This document shows positions 9,062 to 16,605 of a stretch of DNA of 64,000 bases, piece by piece. Where the stretch lies: the NCBI RefSeq assembly GCF_004168035.1, contig NZ_SDPU01000001.1, positions 203,368-267,367 of the forward strand, in the 5' to 3' direction. Under the pieces are notes generated by a model. That model was given only the letters and a program-made list of their open reading frames with translations, was not told the origin of the DNA and made no database searches. Numbering within the stretch: position 1 is the first letter of the stretch; the number at the start of each line of letters is the position of its first letter. The position numbers and the translations under genes were made by a program. Source of the stretch: Nocardioides iriomotensis. GTDB lineage: Bacteria > Actinomycetota > Actinomycetes > Propionibacteriales > Nocardioidaceae.

Positions 9062-9423
9062 CCGCGTCGACGCCGGAGCTGCGGATCGACCCCGACGGCG
9101 CCGTACCGCCGTTCGAGCAGCTGCGCACCCAGCTCGCCCGCCAGGCCGCCGACGGCACCCTGCCCGCGGGCACGAAGCTGCCGACCGTCCGCGGCCTCGC
9201 CGACCACCTCGGCCTCGCGCCCGGCACGGTGGCCCGGGCCTACAAGGAGCTCGAGGGCGACGGCGTCATCGAGACCCAGGGCCGGCGCGGCACCTTCGTC
9301 CGGTCGGGGGCGACCGCCGGTGCGGGGGTCTCGACGGTCGTCACCGCACTCGTCGCGGCGGCGCGCCGCGACGGGCTCACGCTGCCCGAGACGCAGCGGC
9401 TCGTCGAGCGCGCCTGGTCCTGA
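9058..9423 (+). CDS. GntR-family regulator, YtrA-like short form
   Basis: 121 residues. An N-terminal winged helix-turn-helix (PFEQLRTQLARQAADG, KLPTVRGLADHLGLAPGTVA, AYKELEGDGVIETQGRRGTF) is followed by only ~40 residues, the short YtrA-type arrangement with no ligand domain of its own. GTG 9058 overlaps the stop of the flavoprotein gene (GTGA), so the two are translationally coupled; the regulator may control its own operon. No operator palindrome was identified in the 7277-7378 gap. Confidence 0.88.
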   Translation: MTASTPELRIDPDGAVPPFEQLRTQLARQAADGTLPAGTKLPTVRGLADHLGLAPGTVARAYKELEGDGVIETQGRRGTFVRSGATAGAGVSTVVTALVAAARRDGLTLPETQRLVERAWS

Positions 9424-9435
9424 CCCGGAACGCCG

Positions 9436-9469
9436 ACGGCCCGCCCTCCCCGGAGGGAGGACGGGCCGT
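9436..9469. terminator. Bidirectional terminator between GntR gene and rplQ
   Basis: ACGGCCCG (9436-9443) pairs with CGGGCCGT (9462-9469), and CCCTCC (9444-9449) pairs with GGAGGG (9452-9457), leaving a 4-nt bulge. The GC-rich stem has no T-tract, the usual form in actinobacteria. It lies between the converging plus-strand regulator and the end of the minus-strand ribosomal operon. Confidence 0.75.
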
Positions 9470-9502
9470 GCGGTCGTGGGTGCTCGACTCAACGAGCGGG
9501 CG

Positions 9503-10099
9503 TCACTCGGACTTGTTCTCGTCCTCGTCGGCCGCGGCCTCCTCGGCCGGAGCCTCGTCAGCGGCAGCCTCGTCGGCCGGAGCCTCGTCGGTGGCCTCGG
9601 CCTCGACGACCTCGGTCTCGGTGCCCTCGGCGGCCGGGGTCTCCTCCGCCTCGGCGGCGGGGGTCTCCTCGACGGTGTCCGCAGCAGCCGGAGCGGCGGC
9701 GGTCTTGCTGGCCGGCTTGTCGGACTTCGCCTTCGGCGTGTAGTCCTCGGTCACCAGCTCGATGACGGCCATCGGGGCGTTGTCGCCCTTGCGGGGGCCG
9801 ATCTTGGTGATCCGGGTGTAGCCACCCGGACGCTCGGCGTACCGCGGCGCGATGTCCTCGAACAGCGTGTGCACGACACCCTTGTCGCGGATCGTCGACA
9901 CCACCTGGCGACGGTTGTGCAGGTCGCCCTTCTTGGCCTTGGTGATCAGCTTCTCCGCGACCGGACGCAGCACGCGCGCCTTGGCCTCGGTGGTGGTGAT
10001 CCGGCCGTGCTCGAACAGGGCGGTGGCCAGGTTCGAGACGATCAGCCGCTGGTGGGCCGGGCTGCCGCCGAGGCGGGCGCCCTTCTTGGGGGTAGGCAT
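9503..10099 (-). CDS. rplQ: 50S ribosomal protein L17 (bL17) with acidic tail
   Basis: 198 residues. The first ~120 ([19 protein letters not shown] through [10 protein letters not shown]) are a normal L17, which lines the peptide-exit side of the 50S subunit. The last ~75 residues are a low-complexity Ala/Glu/Asp/Pro tail that E. coli L17 lacks; such tails are common in high-GC actinobacteria. It is the last gene of the rpsM-rpsK-rpsD-rpoA-rplQ string, 97 bp after rpoA, and is followed by the terminator at 9436-9469. GGGAGGAAC lies upstream of the ATG. Confidence 0.97.
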   Translation of the reverse strand: MPTPKKGARLGGSPAHQRLIVSNLATALFEHGRITTTEAKARVLRPVAEKLITKAKKGDLHNRRQVVSTIRDKGVVHTLFEDIAPRYAERPGGYTRITKIGPRKGDNAPMAVIELVTEDYTPKAKSDKPASKTAAAPAAADTVEETPAAEAEETPAAEGTETEVVEAEATDEAPADEAAADEAPAEEAAADEDENKSE

Positions 10100-10159
10100 C
10101 TTCGTCTACTCGTTCCTCCCGGGCCGTACCAGGTACCCGGGTAGTGGTGTTCTTCGGTT

Positions 10160-10189
10160 GGTCGAGCCTGTCGGGACCCTCAGGTCCCG
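10160..10189 (-). repeat. Repeat copy and hairpin between rpoA and rplQ
   Basis: Bases 10160-10178 read GGTCGAGCCTGTCGGGACC, the reverse complement (18 of 19 bases) of the sequence at 12993-13011. The 3' part forms a perfect 7-bp hairpin CGGGACC-CTCA-GGTCCCG (10172-10178 with 10183-10189) just after the rpoA stop, a possible attenuator or RNA-processing site. Confidence 0.6.
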
Positions 10190-10196
10190 GCGTGAC

Positions 10197-11213
10197 TCAG
10201 TACTGCTCGTCCTCGACGAAGCTGTCGTCGTCGTCGTCGCCGTACGCCGCGAGGGCGGCCTGCGGGTCGAAGCCGGGCGCCGAGTCCTTCAGGGACAGAC
10301 CCATCTCGTGCAGCTTCGCCTTGACCTCGTCGATCGACTTGGCGCCGAAGTTGCGGATGTCGAGCAGGTCCTGCTCCGAGCGGCTGATGAGCTCACCCAC
10401 GGTGTGGATGCCCTCGCGCTTGAGGCAGTTGTAGGAGCGGACCGTGAGGTTGAGCTCCTCGACCGGCAGCGCCAGGTCGGCGGCGAGCTGCTCGTCGACC
10501 GGGGACGGGCCGATGTCGATGCCCTCGGCCTCGACGTTGAGCTCACGGGCCAGGCCGAAGAGCTCGACGAGGGTCTTGCCGGCCGAGGCGATCGCGTCGC
10601 GGGGACGGATCGACGGCTTGGTCTCGACGTCGATCACCAGCTTGTCGAAGTCCGTGCGCTGCTCGACACGGGTGGCCTCGACCTTGTAGGTGACCTTGAG
10701 GACCGGGCTGTAGATCGAGTCGACCGGCATGCGGCCGATCTCGTTGTCGCCGCCCTTGTTCTGCACGGCGGAGACGTAGCCACGGCCACGCTCGACGACG
10801 AGCTCCATCTCGAGCTTGCCCTTGTCGTTCAGGGTGGCGATGTGCAGGTCGGGGTTGTGCACCTCGACACCGGCCGGGGGCGCGATGTCGGCGGCGGTGA
10901 CCGCACCGGGGCCCTGCTTGCGCAGGTACATGGTGACCGGCTCGTCGTGCTCGGAGGAGACGACGAGGTCCTTGAGGTTCAGGATGACCTCGGTGACGTC
11001 CTCCTTGACCCCCTCGATGGTGGAGAACTCGTGCAGCACGCCGTCGACCTTGATGCTGGTCACGGACGCGCCGGGGATCGAGGAGAGCAGGGTGCGACGC
11101 AGGGAGTTGCCGAGCGTGTAGCCGAAGCCGGGCTCCAGCGGCTCGATCACGAACCGCGAGCGGAACTCGTCGACGGCCTCTTCCGACAGGGTCGGGCGCT
11201 GAGCGATAAGCAC
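10197..11213 (-). CDS. rpoA: DNA-directed RNA polymerase alpha subunit
   Basis: 338 residues. The N-terminal assembly domain shows [22 protein letters not shown], the standard dimerisation segment; a linker leads to a C-terminal domain ([22 protein letters not shown]) that contacts UP elements and activators, then an acidic tail. It nucleates the core enzyme assembled with RpoB and RpoC, encoded at 48143-55589. It is the next-to-last gene of the superoperon, 115 bp after rpsD. Confidence 0.98.
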   Translation of the reverse strand: MLIAQRPTLSEEAVDEFRSRFVIEPLEPGFGYTLGNSLRRTLLSSIPGASVTSIKVDGVLHEFSTIEGVKEDVTEVILNLKDLVVSSEHDEPVTMYLRKQGPGAVTAADIAPPAGVEVHNPDLHIATLNDKGKLEMELVVERGRGYVSAVQNKGGDNEIGRMPVDSIYSPVLKVTYKVEATRVEQRTDFDKLVIDVETKPSIRPRDAIASAGKTLVELFGLARELNVEAEGIDIGPSPVDEQLAADLALPVEELNLTVRSYNCLKREGIHTVGELISRSEQDLLDIRNFGAKSIDEVKAKLHEMGLSLKDSAPGFDPQAALAAYGDDDDDSFVEDEQY

Positions 11214-11328
11214 TTCTTTGTTTCCTTTCCGAGCCCACCCGCTATATGACGGACTCGAACGCAGTGAAAAGGAAGGGAGTGTGCCGGGGAGGCCGGGCCC
11301 GGAGGCCTGGACTCCCCGTCACGGGGTG

Positions 11329-11937
11329 TTACTTCTTCGAGTAGAACTCGACGATGAGCTGCTCCTGGACCGGGATGTCGATCTGCTGACGCACCGGGAC
11401 CTGGTGGATCAGGACGCGCATGCGGTTGGGCAGCGCCTCCATCCATGCCGGGACGACGCGCTCGCCGTGGGTCTCACGAGCCACGATGAACGGGGTCATC
11501 TCCAGCGACTTCTCGCGGACGTCGATCACGTCGTGCTGGGTCACCTGGAAGGACGGGATGTCGACCTTCTTGCCGTTGACCTTGAAGTGACCGTGCACGA
11601 CGAGCTGACGGGCGTGGCGGCGCGTGCGGGCGAACCCGGCGCGGTAGACCACGTTGTCGAGACGGCACTCGAGGAGCTGCAGCAGGTTGTCACCGGTCTT
11701 GCCGGGACGACGGGCGGCCTCGACGTAGTAGCGGTGGAACTGCTTCTCCAGCACGCCATAGGTGAAGCGGGCCTTCTGCTTCTCCTGGAGCTGGTTGCGG
11801 TACTCGCTCTCCTTCACCCGGGCGCGGCCGTGCTGGCCGGGCGGGTAAGGGCGACGCTCGTACGCCTGGTCGCCACCAACGAGGTCGACGCCGAGACGGC
11901 GCGACTTCTTGGTCATGGGGCCGGTGTAGCGGGCCAT
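11329..11937 (-). CDS. rpsD: 30S ribosomal protein S4 (uS4)
   Basis: 202 residues, full length. It has the S4 RNA-binding domain (RLDNVVYRAGFARTRRHARQLVVHGHFKVNG, quoted here only as the region near residues 92-122) and lacks the N-terminal four-cysteine zinc knuckle, so it is the C-minus form. S4 binds 16S rRNA early in 30S assembly. In E. coli it represses its own operon; no such site was recognised here. It lies 34 bp after rpsK. Confidence 0.97.
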   Translation of the reverse strand: MARYTGPMTKKSRRLGVDLVGGDQAYERRPYPPGQHGRARVKESEYRNQLQEKQKARFTYGVLEKQFHRYYVEAARRPGKTGDNLLQLLECRLDNVVYRAGFARTRRHARQLVVHGHFKVNGKKVDIPSFQVTQHDVIDVREKSLEMTPFIVARETHGERVVPAWMEALPNRMRVLIHQVPVRQQIDIPVQEQLIVEFYSKK

Positions 11938-11971
11938 TTCTCAAGTCTCCTAGTTCGCTGGGTGGCCGGCG

Positions 11972-12379
11972 TCAGACGCGACGACGCTTGGGCGGGCGGC
12001 AGCCGTTGTGGGGCGTGGGCGTGACGTCCTGGATGGTGCCGACCTCGAGGCCGATCGCGCCCAGGGACCGGATCGCCGTCTCGCGGCCCGAACCCGGACC
12101 CTTGACGAAGACGTCGATCTTCTTCATGCCGTGCTCCATCGCGCGGCGCCCGGCAGCCTCAGCGGCCATCTGCGCGGCGAACGGGGTGGACTTGCGGGAG
12201 CCCTTGAAGCCGACGGTGCCGGCGGACGCCCACGAGATCACCGCACCGGTCGGGTCGGTGATCGTGACGATGGTGTTGTTGAACGTGCTCTTGATGTGGG
12301 CTTCGCCCTGAGCGACGTTCTTCTTCTCCTTGCGGCGCACCTTCTTGGCGCCGGAAGCCTGACGGCTCTTGGGAGGCAT
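11972..12379 (-). CDS. rpsK: 30S ribosomal protein S11 (uS11)
   Basis: 135 residues. The central [19 protein letters not shown] and the C-terminal [18 protein letters not shown] are the S11 hallmarks. It sits on the platform of the 30S subunit near the mRNA exit. The N-terminal 20 residues are strongly basic. It lies between rpsM and rpsD in the usual order, with a 71-bp gap after rpsM. Confidence 0.97.
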   Translation of the reverse strand: MPPKSRQASGAKKVRRKEKKNVAQGEAHIKSTFNNTIVTITDPTGAVISWASAGTVGFKGSRKSTPFAAQMAAEAAGRRAMEHGMKKIDVFVKGPGSGRETAIRSLGAIGLEVGTIQDVTPTPHNGCRPPKRRRV

Positions 12380-12450
12380 AGGTGGTCAGTCTCCTGAGGT
12401 AGCTGGTCTGTCGAGTTCGGTGGAGGCAGCGATCCGGCGTGAGCCAGGAA

Positions 12451-12825
12451 TCACTTGGCCTTCTTCTTGCCGGCGACGGTGCGCTTCGGGCCCTTGCGGG
12501 TACGGGCGTTCGTCTTGGTGCGCTGACCGCGGACCGGGAGGCCCTGGCGGTGGCGGCGACCCTGGTAGCTGCCGATCTCGATCTTCCGGCGGATGTCAGC
12601 CTGGACCTCGCGACGGAGGTCACCCTCGATCTTGAAGTTCGCTTCGATCTCGTCGCGGAGCTTGACCAGCTCCTCGTCGCCCAGCTGGTGGACCCGCATG
12701 TTGGGGTCGACCCCGGTCGAGGCCAGGAGCTGCTGGGCGCGGGTACGGCCGATGCCGTAGATGTAGGTGAGTGCGATCTCCACACGCTTGTCGCGCGGAA
12801 GGTCAACACCAACGAGGCGTGCCAT
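12451..12825 (-). CDS. rpsM: 30S ribosomal protein S13 (uS13)
   Basis: 124 residues beginning [20 protein letters not shown]. The frame stays open further upstream to 12900, but that segment is not S13-like, so ATG 12825 is taken. It has the helix-hairpin-helix [13 protein letters not shown] and the basic C-terminal tail [16 protein letters not shown] that reaches the P-site tRNA. S13 forms intersubunit bridges with L5. It begins the rpsM-rpsK-rpsD-rpoA-rplQ run. Confidence 0.97.
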   Translation of the reverse strand: MARLVGVDLPRDKRVEIALTYIYGIGRTRAQQLLASTGVDPNMRVHQLGDEELVKLRDEIEANFKIEGDLRREVQADIRRKIEIGSYQGRRHRQGLPVRGQRTKTNARTRKGPKRTVAGKKKAK

Positions 12826-13026
12826 TGTCTGGCGGTTTCCCTTCAGTGTTCTCGGAGGTGTCGGTCGTGTCGCGTCCCGCTCCTCGAGTGAAGTGCTCAT
12901 CGAGCGGGCCCCGGCCTCCGACCCGGGGGTGACCCGGTCCCCTCACAGGGTCCGGGAGCGATCACGGAGGTGGTTTTCAGTTGTGACCGGCTGGTCTCGA
13001 CAGGCTCGACCGGCCGGGGGCTGCGA
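12826..13026 (-). other. Structured intergenic region between rpmJ and rpsM
   Basis: About 200 bp without a gene. In transcript order it holds the repeat hairpin at 12987-13017, then a second dyad CCCGGTCCC (12933-12941) with GGGTCCGGG (12948-12956; one T-T mismatch), then the rpsM ribosome-binding region. Two stems in a short gap suggest an attenuator or processing site that lets rpsM and later genes be expressed at a different level from infA-rpmJ. Confidence 0.4.
12987..13017 (-). repeat. Repeat copy forming a 10-bp stem
   Basis: CCGGCTGGTC (12987-12996) pairs with GACCGGCCGG (13008-13017), one pair being a G-T wobble, around an 11-nt loop. The core GGTCTCGACAGGCTCGACC (12993-13011) recurs inverted at 10160-10178 with one change. 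This suggests a small interspersed palindromic repeat. Confidence 0.6.
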
Positions 13027-13140
13027 TCAGCCTTGGCGCTGCTTGTGGCGCGGGTTCTCGCAGATGACCATGACGCGGCCGTGGCGACGGATCACCTTGC
13101 ACTTGTCACAGATCGGCTTGACGCTCGGGTTGACCTTCAC
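13027..13140 (-). CDS. rpmJ: 50S ribosomal protein L36 (bL36), zinc form
   Basis: 37 residues, GTG start at 13140, ending in TGA at 13027. The translation starts [20 protein letters not shown] and ends NPRHKQRQG. The CxxC pair (Cys11, Cys14), Cys27 and a following His form the zinc knuckle, so this is the C-plus paralog; a zinc-free copy, if present, lies elsewhere. It lies 30 bp after infA in the usual infA-rpmJ-rpsM order. Confidence 0.95.
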   Translation of the reverse strand: MKVNPSVKPICDKCKVIRRHGRVMVICENPRHKQRQG

Positions 13141-13170
13141 GACGGGAGGCCTTTCTCGTTCGGCTGGGCG

Positions 13171-13392
13171 TTACTTGTAGCGGTAGACGATGCGACCTCG
13201 TGTGAGGTCGTACGGCGAGAGCTCCACCACCACGCGGTCCTCGGGGAGGATCCGGATGTAGTGCTGGCGCATCTTGCCGCTGATGTGGGCGAGTACCTTG
13301 TGCCCGTTGCTCAGCTCGACCCGGAACATCGCGTTCGGGAGAGCCTCGACGACGGTGCCCTCGATCTCGATCACGCCTTCTTTCTTCGGCAT
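13171..13392 (-). CDS. infA: Translation initiation factor IF-1
   Basis: 73 residues from [20 protein letters not shown] to [11 protein letters not shown], a single OB-fold (S1-like) domain of exactly the usual actinobacterial length. IF-1 binds the ribosomal A site and assists IF-2 and IF-3. The frame is open further upstream without IF-1 similarity, so ATG 13392 is chosen. A 5' region with a -10 element (13604-13609) and a stable hairpin (13518-13549) precedes it, suggesting its own promoter and a long leader. Confidence 0.97.
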   Translation of the reverse strand: MPKKEGVIEIEGTVVEALPNAMFRVELSNGHKVLAHISGKMRQHYIRILPEDRVVVELSPYDLTRGRIVYRYK

Positions 13393-13517
13393 GTCCTCCA
13401 CATTCCGTTTGATGACGTTGTCTACCGTTCGACCCGGGAACCGCCCCGCCCCACGCCTGCCGGCGCCGTGCGGGTGGACCTCGTGAAGCCGTCCGGGGCG
13501 CCCGATTCCCGCGCGCG

Positions 13518-13549
13518 ATCCAGGCACCGGAAGACCGGTGATCCTGGAT
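13518..13549 (-). promoter_or_regulatory. Leader hairpin upstream of infA
   Basis: ATCCAGG-CACCGG (13518-13530) pairs with CCGGTG-CCTGGAT (13535-13540 and 13543-13549), giving 13 pairs with a 2-nt bulge and a 4-nt loop (UCUU in the minus-strand RNA). It lies about 125 nt upstream of the infA start inside the predicted 5' leader. It could be an attenuator or an mRNA-stabilising stem. Confidence 0.55.
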
Positions 13550-13603
13550 GCTTGCGGCAGCCGCTGGGCGCCACGAAACAGGCCCACGTTGGGCCGACGC
13601 ACC

Positions 13604-13609
13604 AGTCTA
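13604..13609 (-). promoter_or_regulatory. Candidate infA -10 element (TAGACT)
   Basis: On the minus strand TAGACT (13609-13604) matches the actinobacterial TANNNT -10 consensus. The -35 is weak (TTCAGG with an 18-nt spacer). The predicted start leaves a leader of about 205 nt before infA. Confidence 0.45.
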
Positions 13610-13692
13610 CGGGAAACACCAAGCGATCCTGAAATCGTCGCTATGCTCCCTCGATCACACGGCTCCGGGCGCCGGTTTCGTCCGGTTCTGTC

Positions 13693-14739
13693 CTAGATCG
13701 CCTCGCCCAGCAGCCGGAGCGTGGCCTCCCGGGCCGGGGAGGCGTCCGCCGCCGTCCCGGTGAGCGCACCGGCCACCGGGTGCACCATCACCTCGCCCAC
13801 GCCGTACGCCGCCGCGAGCTCGCGCAGCTGCTCGGCCGCCTGCTTCGGGTCACCGACCACCCAGCGCTCGCGCATCGCCGCCTGCAGCCCCTGGTGCACG
13901 GCCGGGACCGGGTCGGCCTCGGCTTCCTCGACCAACCGCTGCGGGCGGAGCGCTCCCCCGGTGCGCAGCGCGATCATCGCCTGGAGCTGCGGCAGTGCGA
14001 GCCGCTCGGCCTCCTCGGCCGTCTCGGCGACCGCCGCGTTGACGGTCAGGAACGTGCGCGGGGCGTCCAGGTCGGCCGAGGGCCGGAAGCTGTCGCGGTA
14101 GAGGGCGAGCGCCTCCGCCGTACCCGAACCGGAGAAGTGGTGCGCGAAGACGTACGGCAGGCCGAGCTCGGCGGCCAGCCGCGCGGAGTAGTCGGACGAG
14201 CCGAGCAGCCACAGCGTCGGCACGCTCACGGCGTGCGGGGTGGCGCGCAGCTCGAACGTCTCGCCGCGCAGGTCGAGGCCGGCTCCCTCCCGGGCCATCA
14301 GCGCGGCCACGTTCTGCACGTAGTCGCCGAACCGGTTCACCACGTCCTCGTCGGTCGCGCCGCTGCGCAGCACGTAGCGGGTGACCGGGTCGGTGCCGGG
14401 CGCGCGGCCGATGCCGAGGTCGATGCGACCGGGGTGGGCGGCCTCGAGCAGCGCGAACTGCTCGGCGACCACGAGCGGCGCGTGGTTGGGCAGCATGACG
14501 CCGCCGGAACCGACCCGGATCCGCCCGGTGGCGCCGGCGATCATCGCGATCAGCACCGGCGGGTTGGTCGCCGCGACGGCCGGCATGTTGTGGTGCTCGG
14601 CCACCCAGTAGCGCTCGTAGCCGGCCGCGTCCGCGGTGCGCGCCAGGGACAGCGACGCGCGGATGGCGTCGCCGGTCGTCTGGTCGGTGCGGACCGGGAC
14701 GAGGTCGAGGACGGACAGGGTCAGCGGTTCCGAGGGCAC
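13693..14739 (-). CDS. LLM-class (luciferase-like) flavin-dependent oxidoreductase
   Basis: About 348 residues. LSVLDLVPVRTDQ at the N-terminus, YWVAEHHNMPAVA and GVMLPNHAPLVVAEQFALLE are signatures of the bacterial luciferase-like monooxygenase family (the YhbW/MsnO8-type branch), a TIM barrel using FMN or F420. Substrate unknown. GTG 14739 fits where homologs begin; GTG 14778 in the same frame is the alternative and would leave only 15 bp after the NYN gene. It is the last gene of the secY-adk-map string, on the same strand. Confidence 0.85.
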   Translation of the reverse strand: MPSEPLTLSVLDLVPVRTDQTTGDAIRASLSLARTADAAGYERYWVAEHHNMPAVAATNPPVLIAMIAGATGRIRVGSGGVMLPNHAPLVVAEQFALLEAAHPGRIDLGIGRAPGTDPVTRYVLRSGATDEDVVNRFGDYVQNVAALMAREGAGLDLRGETFELRATPHAVSVPTLWLLGSSDYSARLAAELGLPYVFAHHFSGSGTAEALALYRDSFRPSADLDAPRTFLTVNAAVAETAEEAERLALPQLQAMIALRTGGALRPQRLVEEAEADPVPAVHQGLQAAMRERWVVGDPKQAAEQLRELAAAYGVGEVMVHPVAGALTGTAADASPAREATLRLLGEAI

Positions 14740-14793
14740 GGGCGGCACAACGCCGGCGAGGCCCCGGTTGTTCCGCACGGCCGGGCCGCGGCG

Positions 14794-15171
14794 TCAGGTG
14801 GCCAGCCGGTCCAGCAGCCACGACGGCCGGACGACGGAGGCACCGACGGCCTCGACCCGCGCCTGCAGACCACGGTCGGCGGTGACCACGGCGATCTCGC
14901 GCCCGTCGGCGACGCGCGCGGCAGCCTCGGCCACGATCGTGTCGTCGCCGGACCCGGTGGCGTGGACCGTCACGACGACGCCGTCCGCCACGGCCGGCAC
15001 ACCCGCGCGGGCCGCGCCCTCGAGGACGACCACGACCTCGTCGTGCGGTACGGCGGTCGCGGACAGCTGCGCCACGAGCCGTGCGGCAGCACCGGCGCGG
15101 TCGCGCCACCAGCCGTCCGGGCGGCTGCCCACCACGTTCGCGGCGTCGACGACGAGCGACGACGCGGACAC
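14794..15171 (-). CDS. Small NYN/PIN-like domain protein
   Basis: 125 residues. LVVDAANVVGSRPDGWWRDR carries the N-terminal acidic motif (DxxN) of NYN-type nucleases, and VHATGSGDDTIVAEAA and AVVTADRGLQARV provide the further conserved Asp residues. The protein is a bare catalytic domain, so it is probably an RNase-like enzyme, but no partner antitoxin gene is present. GTG start, 10 bp after the map stop, so it is likely co-transcribed with map; this pairing is seen in related actinobacteria. Confidence 0.75.
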   Translation of the reverse strand: MSASSLVVDAANVVGSRPDGWWRDRAGAAARLVAQLSATAVPHDEVVVVLEGAARAGVPAVADGVVVTVHATGSGDDTIVAEAAARVADGREIAVVTADRGLQARVEAVGASVVRPSWLLDRLAT

Positions 15172-15181
15172 CCGGCGGCTC

Positions 15182-16000
15182 TCAGCGCCCGCCGAACGGC
15201 ACGCCGAGCTCGGCGAGCTTGGCCTCGCCGCCGTCGAGCGCCGTCAGCACCCAGGCCCCGTCGGGCGTCAGGGTGAAGGTGTTCTCGCTGTGGGCGGCCC
15301 ACGAGCCGTCGTCGGTGACGACCGTCCAGTCGTCGTCGAGCACGGTCGTCTCGGGCGAGCCGAGCACGATCATCGGCTCCACGGCGAGCGCCAGGCCGCG
15401 CACCAGCTTGGGGCCGCGGCCAGGCCGGCCGTAGTTGGGAACGTTGGGCGGCTGGTGCATCGCGGACCCGATGCCGTGCCCGACGTACTCCTCGAGGATG
15501 CCGTAGTCCCCCTGGCTGCGGACGTAGCTCTCCACGGCGTGGGAGATGTCGGTGACCCGGCCGCCGAGGGCAGCCGCGGCGATCCCGCGCCACATCGCCT
15601 CCTCGGTCACCCGGATCAGCTCGCACACCTCGTCGGGCACCTCGCCCACGGGCACCGTCACCGCGGCGTCCCCGTGCCAGCCCTGGACGATCGCGCCGCA
15701 GTCGATGCTGACGACGTCGCCGTCGTTGATCACCCGGTCGCCGGGGATGCCGTGGACGACCTCGTCGTTGACCGACACGCACAGCGTGCCCGGGAACCCG
15801 TGGTAGCCGAGGAACGACGGCGTGGCTCCGCGCGAGCGGATGTGGTCCTCCGCGACCGCGTCGAGGGCGCCGGTCGTCATGCCCGGCTTCACGGTACGGC
15901 GGACCAGGTCGAGCGTCTCGCCGACCACGAGCCCGGCCTCGCGCATCAGCGCGATCTGCTCGGGCGTCTTGATCTCGACGCCGCGGTCACGGAAGCCCAT
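15182..16000 (-). CDS. map: Methionine aminopeptidase type I
   Basis: 272 residues. It removes the initiator Met from new proteins. Metal ligands are visible in order: the Asp pair in VSIDCGAIVQGWHGDAAVT, His in YVGHGIGSAMHQPP, Glu in LAVEPMIVLG and Glu in SENTFTLT. There is no N-terminal zinc-finger extension, so it is the short type Ia form. ATG 16000 is preferred because GGACGA lies at a better distance from it than from the in-frame GTG at 16006. It follows adk by 23 bp in the classical secY-adk-map order. Confidence 0.96.
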   Translation of the reverse strand: MGFRDRGVEIKTPEQIALMREAGLVVGETLDLVRRTVKPGMTTGALDAVAEDHIRSRGATPSFLGYHGFPGTLCVSVNDEVVHGIPGDRVINDGDVVSIDCGAIVQGWHGDAAVTVPVGEVPDEVCELIRVTEEAMWRGIAAAALGGRVTDISHAVESYVRSQGDYGILEEYVGHGIGSAMHQPPNVPNYGRPGRGPKLVRGLALAVEPMIVLGSPETTVLDDDWTVVTDDGSWAAHSENTFTLTPDGAWVLTALDGGEAKLAELGVPFGGR

Positions 16001-16023
16001 CGACACTCGTCCAGCAGGACCGG

Positions 16024-16605
16024 TCAGCTGGCGGCGGCGCCGGTGACGCCGAGCGCCTGGAAGACGCGGGCGCTCACCTCGTCGACGGTGCCCATGCCGT
16101 CGACCTCCGTGAGGACGCCGTGACCGGCGTACACCGAGATCAGCGGGGCGGTCTGCTCGGCGTAGACGTCCTGCCGCCGCCGGATGACCTCCTCGGTGTC
16201 GTCGGTGCGACCCTCGGTCTCGGCCCGGCGCAGCAGCCGCGCGACGATCTCGTCCTGGTCGACGGTCAGCACGACGACCGCGTCGATCGCGGCCTTGTGG
16301 TCGGCCAGCATCGCGTCGAGCTCCTCGACCTGGGCCACCGTGCGCGGGTAGCCGTCGAGCAGGAAGCCGCCGCGGGCGTCGTCCTGGTTGATCCGGTCGC
16401 GCACCATCGCGTTGGTGACGGAGTCCGGGACGTACTCGCCCGCGTCCATGTAGCCCTTGGCCTCGAGGCCGAGCGGCGTCTGCTGCGAGACGTTGGCCCG
16501 GAAGATGTCACCGGTGGAGATGGCGGGCACGCCCAGCTTGGCGGCGATCACCTTCGCCTGCGTTCCCTTCCCCGCACCCGGGGGGCCCATCAGGATGAGT
16601 CGCAT
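16024..16605 (-). CDS. adk: Adenylate kinase, short-LID form
   Basis: 193 residues. GPPGAGKGT (residues 7-15) is the P-loop, TGDIFRANV and GFLLDGYPRTVAQ are the AMP-binding and core motifs, and RLLRRAETEGRTDD is the truncated LID, without the four-cysteine zinc site of long forms. The enzyme equilibrates ATP + AMP with 2 ADP. Its ATG overlaps the secY stop by ATGA, so the two are translationally coupled. Confidence 0.97.
   Translation of the reverse strand: MRLILMGPPGAGKGTQAKVIAAKLGVPAISTGDIFRANVSQQTPLGLEAKGYMDAGEYVPDSVTNAMVRDRINQDDARGGFLLDGYPRTVAQVEELDAMLADHKAAIDAVVVLTVDQDEIVARLLRRAETEGRTDDTEEVIRRRQDVYAEQTAPLISVYAGHGVLTEVDGMGTVDEVSARVFQALGVTGAAAS

Larger units (their letters stand above)
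13393..13692 (-). other. infA leader and promoter region
   Basis: 300 bp without a gene between the luciferase-like oxidoreductase and infA. It contains a candidate -10, a long GC-rich leader and one strong hairpin, each listed separately. No small protein was recognised. Confidence 0.5.

Noticed and set aside
11214..11328. Promoter for rpoA (CATATAGC near 11240)
   Set aside because: The hexamer TATAGC lacks the final T and the -35 is weak, so it is not listed as a feature.
12826..12900. 25-residue N-terminal extension of S13
   Set aside because: The extension is not conserved; S13 proteins begin MARLVGV, which starts at 12825.
14794..15171. Toxin of a PIN-type toxin-antitoxin pair
   Set aside because: No small antitoxin gene precedes it; the neighbours are map and an oxidoreductase.
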